A DNA stretch of 45,000 nucleotides from an uncultured Pelagibacteraceae bacterium (GTDB taxonomy: Bacteria; Pseudomonadota; Alphaproteobacteria; Pelagibacterales; Pelagibacteraceae). Numbering within the stretch: the stretch's first letter is position 1; each line of letters opens with the position of its first letter. The DNA lies in assembly GCA_902523125.1 (NCBI GenBank), contig CABYYA010000003.1, positions 1-45,000 of the forward strand, read 5' to 3'. The position numbers and the translations under genes are program-made. The notes beneath the pieces were generated by a model. It searched no databases and had not been told where the DNA came from. It saw only the letters and a program-made list of their open reading frames with translations. Positions 19,603-28,985 of this stretch are shown here, piece by piece.

Positions 19603-19684
19603 CATATAGAGGTTTAAATGAGATAATAACAAGATGATATTTAAAGTTATTAACAAAAAAAATGAAAAAAATTTCAATCCTGAC

Positions 19685-19712
19685 TTGTATCAATCAAATC
19701 TTTAAATATAGA
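19685..19712 (+). promoter_or_regulatory. Candidate argD promoter TTGTAT-16-TATAGA
   Basis: -35/-10-like hexamers upstream of argD ATG (19731). Confidence 0.3.
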
Positions 19713-19730
19713 GATGTATAAATAAATATT

Positions 19731-20897
19731 ATGACTAATTTAGTAAAAAATTATAACAGAAAAAAAATCTCCTTTAAGTATGGAAGAGGGAGCTTTTTAT
19801 ACTCAAAAGAAAATAAAAAGTATTTAGATTTTGTTCAAGGTATAGCAGTTAATTCATTGGGACATTCACATCCAAAATTAGTAAAAGCAATAAATAATCA
19901 ATCAAAAAAACTTTGGCATGTTTCGAATGCTTTTCAAATTCCAGAGGGGGAAAAATTGGCTAAAAAATTATGCCAAAAAACATTTGCAGATTATGTTATG
20001 TTTCAAAACAGTGGAGCGGAAGCTACAGAAGCAGCAATAAAAGTAGCTAGAAGATACTTTTATTCTATTGGAAAACCAAATAAAAACAGAATTCTTTGTG
20101 TAAAAAACTCATTTCATGGCAGAACATTAGCTGCAATTTATGCTAGTGGATCAAAAAAAATGACTGAGGGATTTGGCCCAAAAATAGCAGGATTTGACCA
20201 TTTTAGATTTGGAGATCATAAATCTCTTAAGAAAAAGATTACAAAAAGAACAGCTGCCATAATGATTGAGCCTATTATGGGTGAGGGAGGCATCAAGGTT
20301 ATACCAGACTGGTGTTTAAAAGAATTAAGAAAATTATGTAATAAGAAAAAAATATTATTGATTTTAGACGAAGTCCAATGTGGAATTTCAAGAACAGGAA
20401 GCTTTTTTTCATTTGAAAAGTCAAAGATAAAACCTGATATTGTTCCAATCGCAAAGGGAATAGGTGGAGGTTTTCCATTAGGGGCTGTTTTAATGAATAA
20501 AAAAGTTGCTTCTGGAATGATACCAGGAACCCATGGATCTACTTTTGGTGGGAACCCCTTAGCTATGGCTGTAGGGAATGCGGTAATGGATATAGTTTTA
20601 GAGAAAAAATTTTTGAAAAATATCGAAAATTTATCAAAATATTTTCTTTATGAATTAAAGAAAATTAACGAGGCTTATCCTCACTTGATTAAGAGCATAA
20701 GAGGACGAGGTTTTTTAATCGGAATTCAACTTCATAAAGATCAAACGGTTTTCATTAAAAAACTTATGGATAACAGATTGCTTACAATAAGAGCTTCAGA
20801 AAATGTAATTCGTATACTTCCTCCATTAAATGTTAAAAAAAATGAGCTGGATCTATCTTTAAAAATTATAAATAAAGTTTGTAGAGAACTCAATTAA
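19731..20897 (+). CDS. argD: Acetylornithine aminotransferase
   Basis: NSGAEATEAAIKVAR, LDEVQCGISRTG, AKGIGGGFPLGA; followed by argF. Confidence 0.93.
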   Translation: MTNLVKNYNRKKISFKYGRGSFLYSKENKKYLDFVQGIAVNSLGHSHPKLVKAINNQSKKLWHVSNAFQIPEGEKLAKKLCQKTFADYVMFQNSGAEATEAAIKVARRYFYSIGKPNKNRILCVKNSFHGRTLAAIYASGSKKMTEGFGPKIAGFDHFRFGDHKSLKKKITKRTAAIMIEPIMGEGGIKVIPDWCLKELRKLCNKKKILLILDEVQCGISRTGSFFSFEKSKIKPDIVPIAKGIGGGFPLGAVLMNKKVASGMIPGTHGSTFGGNPLAMAVGNAVMDIVLEKKFLKNIENLSKYFLYELKKINEAYPHLIKSIRGRGFLIGIQLHKDQTVFIKKLMDNRLLTIRASENVIRILPPLNVKKNELDLSLKIINKVCRELN

Positions 20898-20898
20898 A

Positions 20899-21828
20899 AT
20901 GAAGAATTTTTTAAATTTACAGGATATTCCAAGAGATGATTTAAAAAAAATCCTCATTGATGCTAAAAGACGAAAGAGATTAAGAAAAAAATTGAATAAT
21001 CTTGAGACTGACAAAGGAGCACCATTAAAAGGAAAATTGTTAATACAAATGTTTGAGAAATCTAGTCTGAGAACTAGATTAAGTTTTTATTTAGCAATCA
21101 AGCAATTAGGTGGAAGCACTTTAACGCTCAGACCAGACGAACTTCATTTATCAAAAGGTGGAGAAAGCATTCAAGATACAGCAAAAATTTTATCAAATTT
21201 TGGAAATGCATTTATGCTTAGAACTTCTAAAGATGAAAAGTTAGAAGAATTTAAAAAATATTTATCTATACCAATAATTAATGGTTTAAGTCCTAGTTCT
21301 CACCCAACTCAAATTTTATCAGATATTTTTACTGTTGAGGAGATTAAGAAGAAACCGATATCAAGGCTGAAAATCACTTGGATTGGTGATTCTAATAATG
21401 TTTTGAACTCTTTAATTGCTGCTTCAATTAAATTTTCTTTTAAATTAAATATTGGGTGCCCAACAAAATACAAACCAAGTAAAAAAATAATGAAATATAT
21501 TAAAGATAATAATAATAAAATTCTAATACTTCACGATCCAAAAAAAGCTGCAAAAGGGGCTGATGTTATTTTTTCGGATAAAGTAATTTCTATGAACGAT
21601 AGTGTGAATAAGTCAAAAAAATTAAGTAAGTTTAAAAAATTCAAGATAAATAAAAAACTAATGAGCTTTGCAAAAAAAGATTGTATTTTCCTTCATTGTC
21701 TTCCAAGAGGTAAAGAGGTAGAGGAAAAAGTATTCTTAAGTAAACAATCTAAAGTATGGCAACAGGCACTTAATAGAGTACATGTCCAAAAATCCATATT
21801 ACTTTATTGTTTTGGAAAATTAAGGTAA
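20899..21828 (+). CDS. argF: Ornithine carbamoyltransferase
   Basis: FEKSSLRTRLSF (STRTR-like), HPTQILSD, FLHCLPRGKE. Confidence 0.93.
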   Translation: MKNFLNLQDIPRDDLKKILIDAKRRKRLRKKLNNLETDKGAPLKGKLLIQMFEKSSLRTRLSFYLAIKQLGGSTLTLRPDELHLSKGGESIQDTAKILSNFGNAFMLRTSKDEKLEEFKKYLSIPIINGLSPSSHPTQILSDIFTVEEIKKKPISRLKITWIGDSNNVLNSLIAASIKFSFKLNIGCPTKYKPSKKIMKYIKDNNNKILILHDPKKAAKGADVIFSDKVISMNDSVNKSKKLSKFKKFKINKKLMSFAKKDCIFLHCLPRGKEVEEKVFLSKQSKVWQQALNRVHVQKSILLYCFGKLR

Positions 21829-22362
21829 TGGCAATGGACTATCTGAATTTTGATTTAAGTATAAAATAACAGAGGCTCTATCTTTTTCTTTTCTTAATCC
21901 AGCAAAAGCCATTTTAGTTCCTTTAATCCATTTAGCTGGTTTAAGTAGGTACCCATTAAGCTCCTCAAAAGTCCATGCTTTACCATAGGCGGTAAGAGCT
22001 TTAGAATATTTATAATCACCTACTGCACCAACTTCTCTACCAACAACATTATATAATGCTGGACCGATATTATTTTTTCCACCTTTTATAATAGAATGAC
22101 ATGCAGCACATTTTTTAAAAACTTTTTCTCCTATTGCAATATCTCCCATAGCGATTAATGCGGCTATATCAATTTTATCTTCGGCTGGTTTTGTGCTTGT
22201 TTGTGAACTCACAACATCAACCTTCTCTACCTCTACCGAGTAACCAGGTGTTTCAGGCTTTTCAACATGAAAAATAACATTTGAAAGCTTTCCAATACCT
22301 ATTATTAGAAGCGCTACCATTAATATTGCAGCAATTATTTTATTTAGCTCAAAAGAATCCAT
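21820..22362 (-). CDS. Membrane-anchored c-type cytochrome
   Basis: N-terminal TM; KKCAACHS heme-binding CXXCH; distal TKMAFAGL Met ligand. Confidence 0.88.
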   Translation of the reverse strand: MDSFELNKIIAAILMVALLIIGIGKLSNVIFHVEKPETPGYSVEVEKVDVVSSQTSTKPAEDKIDIAALIAMGDIAIGEKVFKKCAACHSIIKGGKNNIGPALYNVVGREVGAVGDYKYSKALTAYGKAWTFEELNGYLLKPAKWIKGTKMAFAGLRKEKDRASVILYLNQNSDSPLPLP

Positions 22363-22468
22363 TTCTTAAAATTATTTTGAACATATAACACTATAAATAT
22401 AAAATTGCTTATATTTTTAATGTACATTTTTGCCTCTATTTATATTGTAATGAAAAATTAAAAGAAAA

Positions 22469-23206
22469 ATGAAGACATTAGTTATAATTCCCTCCAGGTT
22501 ATCAGCATCAAGATTGCCGGGTAAACCTTTACTAAAAATTAATGGATTATCTATAATTTCTCATGTTTATAAAAAAGCTCAAGAGGCTGATATTGGGGAG
22601 GTATTTGTTGCAGCAGAGGATCAAGAAATTGTCGAGGATGTAAGAAAAAATGGTGGAGAAGCAATCTTAACAAATAAACATCACAAAACAGGAACCGATA
22701 GAATTTATGAAGCCTTGGAAAAACTAGGAAGAACAGATATTGAATTAGTAATGAATCTACAGGGAGATGAGCCACTAATGAACGTAGAGGATATACAAAA
22801 CTTAAATAGTCAGATGATTAAGACTAGGCATGATTTGGGAACCTTAGCAGCAAAAATCAATGATAACAAAATTTTTGAAAATCACAATATTGTGAAAGTA
22901 ATTACAGAGCAAAGTTTGGACCACTCAAAATTTCCTAAAGCATTAAGTTTTATGAGAAAATTAGATAAAGAGATTAATGAAGCTTATCATCACTTAGGAA
23001 TTTATTGTTATAATGTAGAAATCTTAAAAAGAATTGTCTCTTTTAAACAGTCTCAAAATGAAATTAAAAATAAATTAGAACAGTTAAGAGCATTAGATAA
23101 CAATATAAACATTAATGTAGCTCTCGCCAAATCATCACCAATTGGAGTAGATACAGAGGAGGATTTTATAGCTATAAAAAAATTAATGGAATATAACTCA
23201 CAATGA
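22469..23206 (+). CDS. kdsB: 3-deoxy-manno-octulosonate cytidylyltransferase
   Basis: IIPSRLSASRLPGKPL, NLQGDEPL, HLGIYCY. Confidence 0.95.
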   Translation: MKTLVIIPSRLSASRLPGKPLLKINGLSIISHVYKKAQEADIGEVFVAAEDQEIVEDVRKNGGEAILTNKHHKTGTDRIYEALEKLGRTDIELVMNLQGDEPLMNVEDIQNLNSQMIKTRHDLGTLAAKINDNKIFENHNIVKVITEQSLDHSKFPKALSFMRKLDKEINEAYHHLGIYCYNVEILKRIVSFKQSQNEIKNKLEQLRALDNNININVALAKSSPIGVDTEEDFIAIKKLMEYNSQ

Positions 23207-24039
23207 GTAAAATTTATTTTCAAGGAACTTTTGGAGCTTATTCGCACTTAGCTGCATTATCAATAGACTCTAATGCTGAGGTTGTGCCCTGTAAAACTTT
23301 TGATGATTGTTTTGCTCAAGCATCAAAAGACACAGATTCAAAAATTATAATTCCAGAATCAAATAGAATTACTGGTAATATTGGAATTGAATATTTGATT
23401 TTTGAATATAGGTTAAATATTTATGCTGAGTATTTCCAAAAAATAGAACATAATTTACTGGGTTTAGCTGGAACAAAAGTTTCAGAAATCAAGGATGTTT
23501 ATTCCCATGCCCAAGCACTGTCACAATGTTCAAAATTTATTAAATCAAATAATCTTATTGAACATGTGAGAGCTGACACAGCAGGATCTGCAGAGATGAT
23601 TTCAAAAAATAAAGATAAAACTAAAGCTGCAATAGCCTCATCATTGAGTGCTAAAACATATGATTTAGAAATTATTAAAAATAATATTGAAAATGAAAAA
23701 GGAAATTTAACTAGATTTCTTGTTATGGGTAAAAATATATCACAACCAGAATTTAGTGGAAAAAAATATATTACTTCTTTTTTATTTAAATTAAAAAGTA
23801 AACCTGCAGCTTTATATCAATCTTTGGGAGGGTTTGCTATTAATGGAGTAAATCTAACCAAGTTGCAAAGTTATCCTGAAAAAAATTCTTTCGACTCTTT
23901 TTTCTTTTTATGTGATTTGGATGGCCACATTGAAGAGCCAAGAGTACAAAAATCACTTGAAGATTTAGGATTACATTGTCAAGATTTTCACGTTCTAGGT
24001 GTTTTTGAAGCGGACAAACAAAGAGAAATAAATAAATAA
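23203..24039 (+). CDS. pheA: Prephenate dehydratase
   Basis: YFQGTFGAYSHLAAL, SHAQALSQC, GNLTRFLVMG and an ACT domain. Confidence 0.92.
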   Translation: MSKIYFQGTFGAYSHLAALSIDSNAEVVPCKTFDDCFAQASKDTDSKIIIPESNRITGNIGIEYLIFEYRLNIYAEYFQKIEHNLLGLAGTKVSEIKDVYSHAQALSQCSKFIKSNNLIEHVRADTAGSAEMISKNKDKTKAAIASSLSAKTYDLEIIKNNIENEKGNLTRFLVMGKNISQPEFSGKKYITSFLFKLKSKPAALYQSLGGFAINGVNLTKLQSYPEKNSFDSFFFLCDLDGHIEEPRVQKSLEDLGLHCQDFHVLGVFEADKQREINK

Positions 24040-24045
24040 CTTTTC

Positions 24046-24075
24046 TTGTAGATAAGAAATTATTACTGTTATAAT
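24046..24075 (+). promoter_or_regulatory. SRP RNA promoter TTGTAG-18-TATAAT
   Basis: Hexamers at 24046-24051 and 24070-24075, ending 6 nt before the SRP RNA 5' stem. Confidence 0.6.
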
Positions 24076-24081
24076 AGTTTT

Positions 24082-24165
24082 GGAGGCTAGAGGTGGATGC
24101 TGCTTGAACCCGACCAGATCTTAACAGAAGCAGTCGTAAAGACAGTTTTTCAGGTTCTAGTCTCC
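24082..24165 (+). ncRNA. ffs: Signal recognition particle RNA (4.5S-like, small bacterial type)
   Basis: Terminal stem GGAGGCTAGA/TCTAGTCTCC closes the element. GAC-CAGA-UCU-UAAC-AGA-AGCA-GUC matches the Ffh-binding helix 8. Sits directly upstream of dnaX, a common alphaproteobacterial position. Confidence 0.82.
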
Positions 24166-24173
24166 TCGTAAAT

Positions 24174-25814
24174 ATGAGCAATGATTCAAAAGTATTAGCA
24201 CTTAAATATAGACCACAAAATTTTGATGATCTTATTGGTCAAGATGTAGTTGCAGAAACTATAATTAATTCAATAATGGCTAATAAAGTTCCTAATGCAT
24301 ATTTATTCACTGGAATAAGAGGAGTTGGAAAAACCACTATAGCAAGAATAGTTGCTAAGGCACTTAATTGTTCAAATGGAATTAAAAATAAGTGTAAAAA
24401 ATGTGATAATTGTGATGCCATAACTAATTCAAATCATATTGATGTTTTAGAAATGGATGCTGCGAGTAGAACTGGTGTTGACGATGTTAGAGAATTAATT
24501 GAGTTTTCTAGATATGGACCAACATCATCAAAGTATAAGATCTTTATTATCGATGAAGTTCACATGTTAAGTAAACAAGCATTTAATGCTTTGTTGAAAA
24601 CTCTTGAAGAACCTCCAGAATATTTAAAATTTATTTTTGCAACAACTGAAATTAAAAAGATACCAGTTACAGTTATATCAAGATGTCAAAGATTTGATTT
24701 ATCAAGAATTAGATCATCTGAATTATTTAATTACATTAAAAAAATTAAGGACAAGGAGGGAGGTATAATCTCTGATGATGCATTAAAATTAATAGTGAAA
24801 ATTTCTGAAGGGTCAGTAAGAGATGCACTTTCCTTATTAGATAGAGCTTTATTAACTTTAAATTCAAAAACTGAATTAGATTTAAAATCGGCACAGAAAA
24901 TTTTTGGTTTTTTTGATAAATCACAATTAATCGATTTATTTGAATTTATTCTTAAAGGAGACGAGATTAAAGTTATAGAGATTTATAGAAAAATTTACGA
25001 CCAAGGTGTAGAACCAAAAATCTTTATTAATGATTTCTTAGAATTGCTTTATTACTTTAAAAATATTGAGTCATTAACTTTAGAAAGCACAAATTTTTCA
25101 TTAAATGATCAAGAATTTCAAAAGATCAAAGATTTAAATAAAAATCTTGATCCGAGCGTATTGATTTTATTTTGGCAATTCACGATTTCGACCTTAGATG
25201 AACTTGCCATAGTTTCAAATCAACATTTATCAATGGAAATGTTTTTGTTAAGGCTGATGCATTTAAGTTCAATAAAATTAGATAAAAACACTGATATAAA
25301 TTCTGTTACCGAAAATTCAGTTAAAAATAAAGAAATTAATGATCAATCAAAACCAATAAATCAAATCAAGAATATTTATCAAGAGGAAAAAAGTAAACCA
25401 GAAATTCATAAAGAAGTTAAGTCAGAAAAAAAAATATCTATTAATAGTTTAGAAAAATTAATACAGACCTGTTTTGATAAAAAAGAGATTAAACTAAAGT
25501 ATGAGTTAGAAAAAAATGTAAATCTAGTAAAATTTGAAAAAAATATGATTGAAATATCTTTTAATGAAAATTTAGATAAAAATTTTGTCAAAGATCTTTC
25601 CTCAAAACTTTTTGATTGGACAAGTGAAAGATGGATTATTTCATTTAGTCAATTAAAAGGTGATATTTCAATGAAGGAAAAAGAACAAAAATTAAAGAAA
25701 TCTTTAATAGAAGAAGCAAAAAATTCAAAAATTTATAAAGATGTAATAAATAATTTTCCTGATGCTGAATTAATTGATATTAATTTAAAAGGAGAGGAAG
25801 AACTTAATGACTGA
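24174..25814 (+). CDS. dnaX: DNA polymerase III subunit gamma/tau
   Basis: YRPQNFDDLIGQ, GIRGVGKTTIARI, zinc-binding CKKCDNC, IDEVHMLSKQAFNALLKTLEEPP. Confidence 0.96.
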   Translation: MSNDSKVLALKYRPQNFDDLIGQDVVAETIINSIMANKVPNAYLFTGIRGVGKTTIARIVAKALNCSNGIKNKCKKCDNCDAITNSNHIDVLEMDAASRTGVDDVRELIEFSRYGPTSSKYKIFIIDEVHMLSKQAFNALLKTLEEPPEYLKFIFATTEIKKIPVTVISRCQRFDLSRIRSSELFNYIKKIKDKEGGIISDDALKLIVKISEGSVRDALSLLDRALLTLNSKTELDLKSAQKIFGFFDKSQLIDLFEFILKGDEIKVIEIYRKIYDQGVEPKIFINDFLELLYYFKNIESLTLESTNFSLNDQEFQKIKDLNKNLDPSVLILFWQFTISTLDELAIVSNQHLSMEMFLLRLMHLSSIKLDKNTDINSVTENSVKNKEINDQSKPINQIKNIYQEEKSKPEIHKEVKSEKKISINSLEKLIQTCFDKKEIKLKYELEKNVNLVKFEKNMIEISFNENLDKNFVKDLSSKLFDWTSERWIISFSQLKGDISMKEKEQKLKKSLIEEAKNSKIYKDVINNFPDAELIDINLKGEEELND

Positions 25815-26124
25815 TTTTACAAAAATTTTAGATAAAGCAAAAGAACTTGAGTCAAAAATGAAAGAAAGTCAGAAAAAAATAAAAGAAATAAAAGTTGAGG
25901 GAATTTCAGGATCGAATTCAGTTAAAGTAGTACTTGATGGGGAAGGCGAGATGCAATCAATCAAATTATCTGAGGAGATAATGAGAGAAGATAAAGCTAT
26001 AATTGAAGATCTAATTGTTGCTGCTCATAATAGCGCTAAGTCACAACTCAAAACAAAAACAGCTGAAGAAATTTCAAAAGCAACAGGTGGACTTGGAATA
26101 CCTGGATTTAAATGGCCATTATAG
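25807..26124 (+). CDS. YbaB/EbfC family nucleoid-associated protein
   Basis: Between dnaX and recR; C-terminal GGLGIPGFKWPL. Confidence 0.92.
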   Translation: MTDFTKILDKAKELESKMKESQKKIKEIKVEGISGSNSVKVVLDGEGEMQSIKLSEEIMREDKAIIEDLIVAAHNSAKSQLKTKTAEEISKATGGLGIPGFKWPL

Positions 26125-26127
26125 TAA

Positions 26128-26739
26128 ATGCAGAATATCTCTGAGATAGAAGAACTTATTAAATTGATATCAAAATTACCAGGGTTAGGACCTAAATCAG
26201 CAAAAAGAATTGTTTTAAAACTGGTAAACAACCGAAATGAACTTGTGAAGCCATTGGCGAATACACTAGCTCAGGTTTATAAAAACGTTGTAAGATGCAA
26301 TTTATGTGGGACTTTGAAGTCTAATTCATCTGGATGTTTAAACTGTGAAAATACAAAAAATAAATTTACAAAAATTTGTGTAGTTGAAGATATTGCTGAC
26401 CAGTGGTCAATTGAAAATTCAAATATCTTTCAAGGATATTTCCATATTTTAGGTGGTACAATCTCATCTGTTGGTAATAAAAAAGAGGATTTATTAGTTA
26501 ATTCTTTAATTGAGAGAATTAAGAAAGATAAAATTGATGAGATTATTTTAGCTACTAGCGCAACAGTAGAAGGTCAAACTACAGCGTTCTATATACAAGA
26601 TAGCTTAAAAGATATCGATGTTAAGATTACTAAATTAGCTCAAGGCCTACCTGTTGGCGGTGAAATAGAGAGTCTTGATGATGGTACTCTTCTTTCTGCT
26701 TTTAAAAATAGATCAAAAATAAATTCTAATTCAAGCTGA
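26128..26739 (+). CDS. recR: Recombination protein RecR
   Basis: LPGLGPKSAKRI HhH, zinc finger CNLCGTLKSNSSGCLNC, TOPRIM, LAQGLPVGGEIESLDDGTL. Confidence 0.96.
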   Translation: MQNISEIEELIKLISKLPGLGPKSAKRIVLKLVNNRNELVKPLANTLAQVYKNVVRCNLCGTLKSNSSGCLNCENTKNKFTKICVVEDIADQWSIENSNIFQGYFHILGGTISSVGNKKEDLLVNSLIERIKKDKIDEIILATSATVEGQTTAFYIQDSLKDIDVKITKLAQGLPVGGEIESLDDGTLLSAFKNRSKINSNSS

Positions 26740-28887
26740 TTTTTTTTTTAATCGATTTAAATGCAATAGTGGCTCTGTATATCCTGAGGGTTGATCTTTT
26801 CCTTTAAAAATAAGTTCACATGCAGTTTGAAATGCTATGGACCTATCATAATCAGAGCTCATTTTAGTATAATTTTGATCATCCTTATTTTGTTTATCCA
26901 CAACTTTTGCCATTTCTTTCATTATTTCTATAACTTGCATTTTTGTTGTAACACCATGATGTACCCAATTTGCAATATGTTGAGAAGAAATTCTTAAGGT
27001 CGCTCTATCTTCCATTAAGCCAACATTATTTAAGTCTGGTACTTTAGAGCAACCCACACCTTGATCAATCCATCTTACAACATACCCAAGTAATGTCTGC
27101 GCAGAATTTGAAATTTCTCTATTGATTTCATCAACTGACCAATTTGGTCTATCTGCAATAGGAATAGTAAGTAAATCATCAATTTTAGCCTTATCTCTTT
27201 CTGACAACTTTTTTTGAACATCAAAGATATCTATCTCGTGATAATGTAAAGCATGAAGAGCTGCTGCAGTTGGAGATGGAACCCACGCACAATTTGCTCC
27301 CGCTTTAAGATGACCAGTTTTTTGATCTAGCATATCTTTCATTTTATCAGGCATAGCCCACATTCCCTTACCGATTTGAGCTTTACCTGAAAATCCACAT
27401 GCCAAACCTATATCAACATTGTTATTTTCATAAGCTCCAATCCATTTTGAAGATTTCATGTCACCCTTTTTAATCATTGGTCCTGCTTCCATTGATGTAT
27501 GCATTTCGTCACCTGTACGATCAAGGAAACCAGTATTTATGAAGAAAACTCTATTTTTTAAGGTTCTAATACACTCTTTAAGATTTGATGAGGTTCTTCT
27601 TTCTTCATCCATAATTCCAATTTTGCATGTATATTTTTTTAATTTTAATACCTCTTCAACTTTAGTAAAAATTTCATTTGTAAATGCTGTTTCATCTGGA
27701 CCATGCATCTTTGGTTTTACAATATATATTGAACCAGTTCTTGAATTTCCTTTTTTTTTAGTGTCATGAAGAGCTGCCGCTGTTGTTATAAAGGCATCCA
27801 TCAATCCCTCTGGAATTTCACTTCCATCTTTCAATATTATTGAGGGATTAGTCATCAAATGACCAACATTCCTAATTAATAAAAGACTTCTTCCATGTAA
27901 TTTTAATCCTTTTCCATCTCTCGAAATGTAACTTCTATTTGGATTAAGTTTTCGCTCTAATGTTTTTCCCTCTTTCTCAAATCGTGTTACGAGATTTCCT
28001 TTCATTAATCCAAGCCAATTTTTATAACAAATCACTTTATCTTGAGCATCTACAGCCGCAACACTGTCCTCATTATCACATATTGTGGATACTGCAGACT
28101 CTAGTATTATGTCACTTATTCCTGCATGATCCTGTTGAGAACTAAAAGCTCTTGGATTTTTTAATATTTCAATATGTAGATTATTATTTTTTAATATTAT
28201 TGCTGATGGATTATCGGCTTCACCTCGATGACCAATGAATTTATCTTTATCTTTTAAAGTTGTTACATCAACACCTTTTAACACTTTTAAATCTTTATTT
28301 TGAATAGCTATTCCTGTTATTTTTCTCCAGCTAAAATCTCTTAAAGTAAAATATTTATCCAAAAATTCTCTACCATATTTAATTACAATCTCTCCACGTT
28401 CTGGATCATATCTCTCCGAAGTACTATCCTCAGATTCTTCAATCACATCAGTTCCATACAAACTATCATACAAACTCATCCATCTCGCGTTAGCAGCGTT
28501 TAAAGCATATCGCGCATTAATAATTGGAACAACTAATTGAGGTCCAGCTATTGTAGCGATTTCCTCATCAATATCACTTGTTTCAATTTTAAAATCTGGA
28601 CCTTCATCTTTTAAGTAACCAATTTCTTTTAAAAAATTTTTGTATTCTTTAATTTGAATATCTTTTCCTTTGTTATCAATATGCCATTTGTCAATTTTTT
28701 TTTGTAGTGTTTCTCTAAAATCAATTAGCACTTTGTTTTTAGGAGCTAGTTCATGAACTGCTTTGTCAAAATCTTTCCAAAATTTTTCAGGGGAAATATC
28801 AGTACCATCAAATAACTCATTATTAACAAATAGTAATAATTCCTCTGACACTTTAAGATTATTCACAGAATGATATTTTGATGTCAT
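26731..28887 (-). CDS. glcB: Malate synthase G
   Basis: 718 aa; NARWMSLYDSLYGTDVI, GFLDRTGDEMHTSMEAGPM, LLGYVVRWIDQGVGCSKVPD. Confidence 0.96.
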   Translation of the reverse strand: MTSKYHSVNNLKVSEELLLFVNNELFDGTDISPEKFWKDFDKAVHELAPKNKVLIDFRETLQKKIDKWHIDNKGKDIQIKEYKNFLKEIGYLKDEGPDFKIETSDIDEEIATIAGPQLVVPIINARYALNAANARWMSLYDSLYGTDVIEESEDSTSERYDPERGEIVIKYGREFLDKYFTLRDFSWRKITGIAIQNKDLKVLKGVDVTTLKDKDKFIGHRGEADNPSAIILKNNNLHIEILKNPRAFSSQQDHAGISDIILESAVSTICDNEDSVAAVDAQDKVICYKNWLGLMKGNLVTRFEKEGKTLERKLNPNRSYISRDGKGLKLHGRSLLLIRNVGHLMTNPSIILKDGSEIPEGLMDAFITTAAALHDTKKKGNSRTGSIYIVKPKMHGPDETAFTNEIFTKVEEVLKLKKYTCKIGIMDEERRTSSNLKECIRTLKNRVFFINTGFLDRTGDEMHTSMEAGPMIKKGDMKSSKWIGAYENNNVDIGLACGFSGKAQIGKGMWAMPDKMKDMLDQKTGHLKAGANCAWVPSPTAAALHALHYHEIDIFDVQKKLSERDKAKIDDLLTIPIADRPNWSVDEINREISNSAQTLLGYVVRWIDQGVGCSKVPDLNNVGLMEDRATLRISSQHIANWVHHGVTTKMQVIEIMKEMAKVVDKQNKDDQNYTKMSSDYDRSIAFQTACELIFKGKDQPSGYTEPLLHLNRLKKKSA

Positions 28888-28985
28888 GGGGGCATATTTA
28901 AACTCTAGCTTATTTAAGTCAATTATATAATAGTATCATAGACATTTTATTGTCATTTTTCTTATATAAGTATAATCATACAAAA

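Noticed and set aside
19634-19704. Tiny ORFs upstream of argD (MIFKVINKKNEKNFNPDLYQSNL and MKKISILTCINQIFKYRDV) as a possible arginine leader peptide
   Set aside because: No Arg codon cluster typical of attenuation, no terminator-like hairpin, and they lie mostly upstream of the likely argD promoter.
23840-24181. 113-aa minus-strand ORF overlapping pheA 3' end and SRP RNA
   Set aside because: Overlaps a confident CDS and a structured RNA; no domain recognised.
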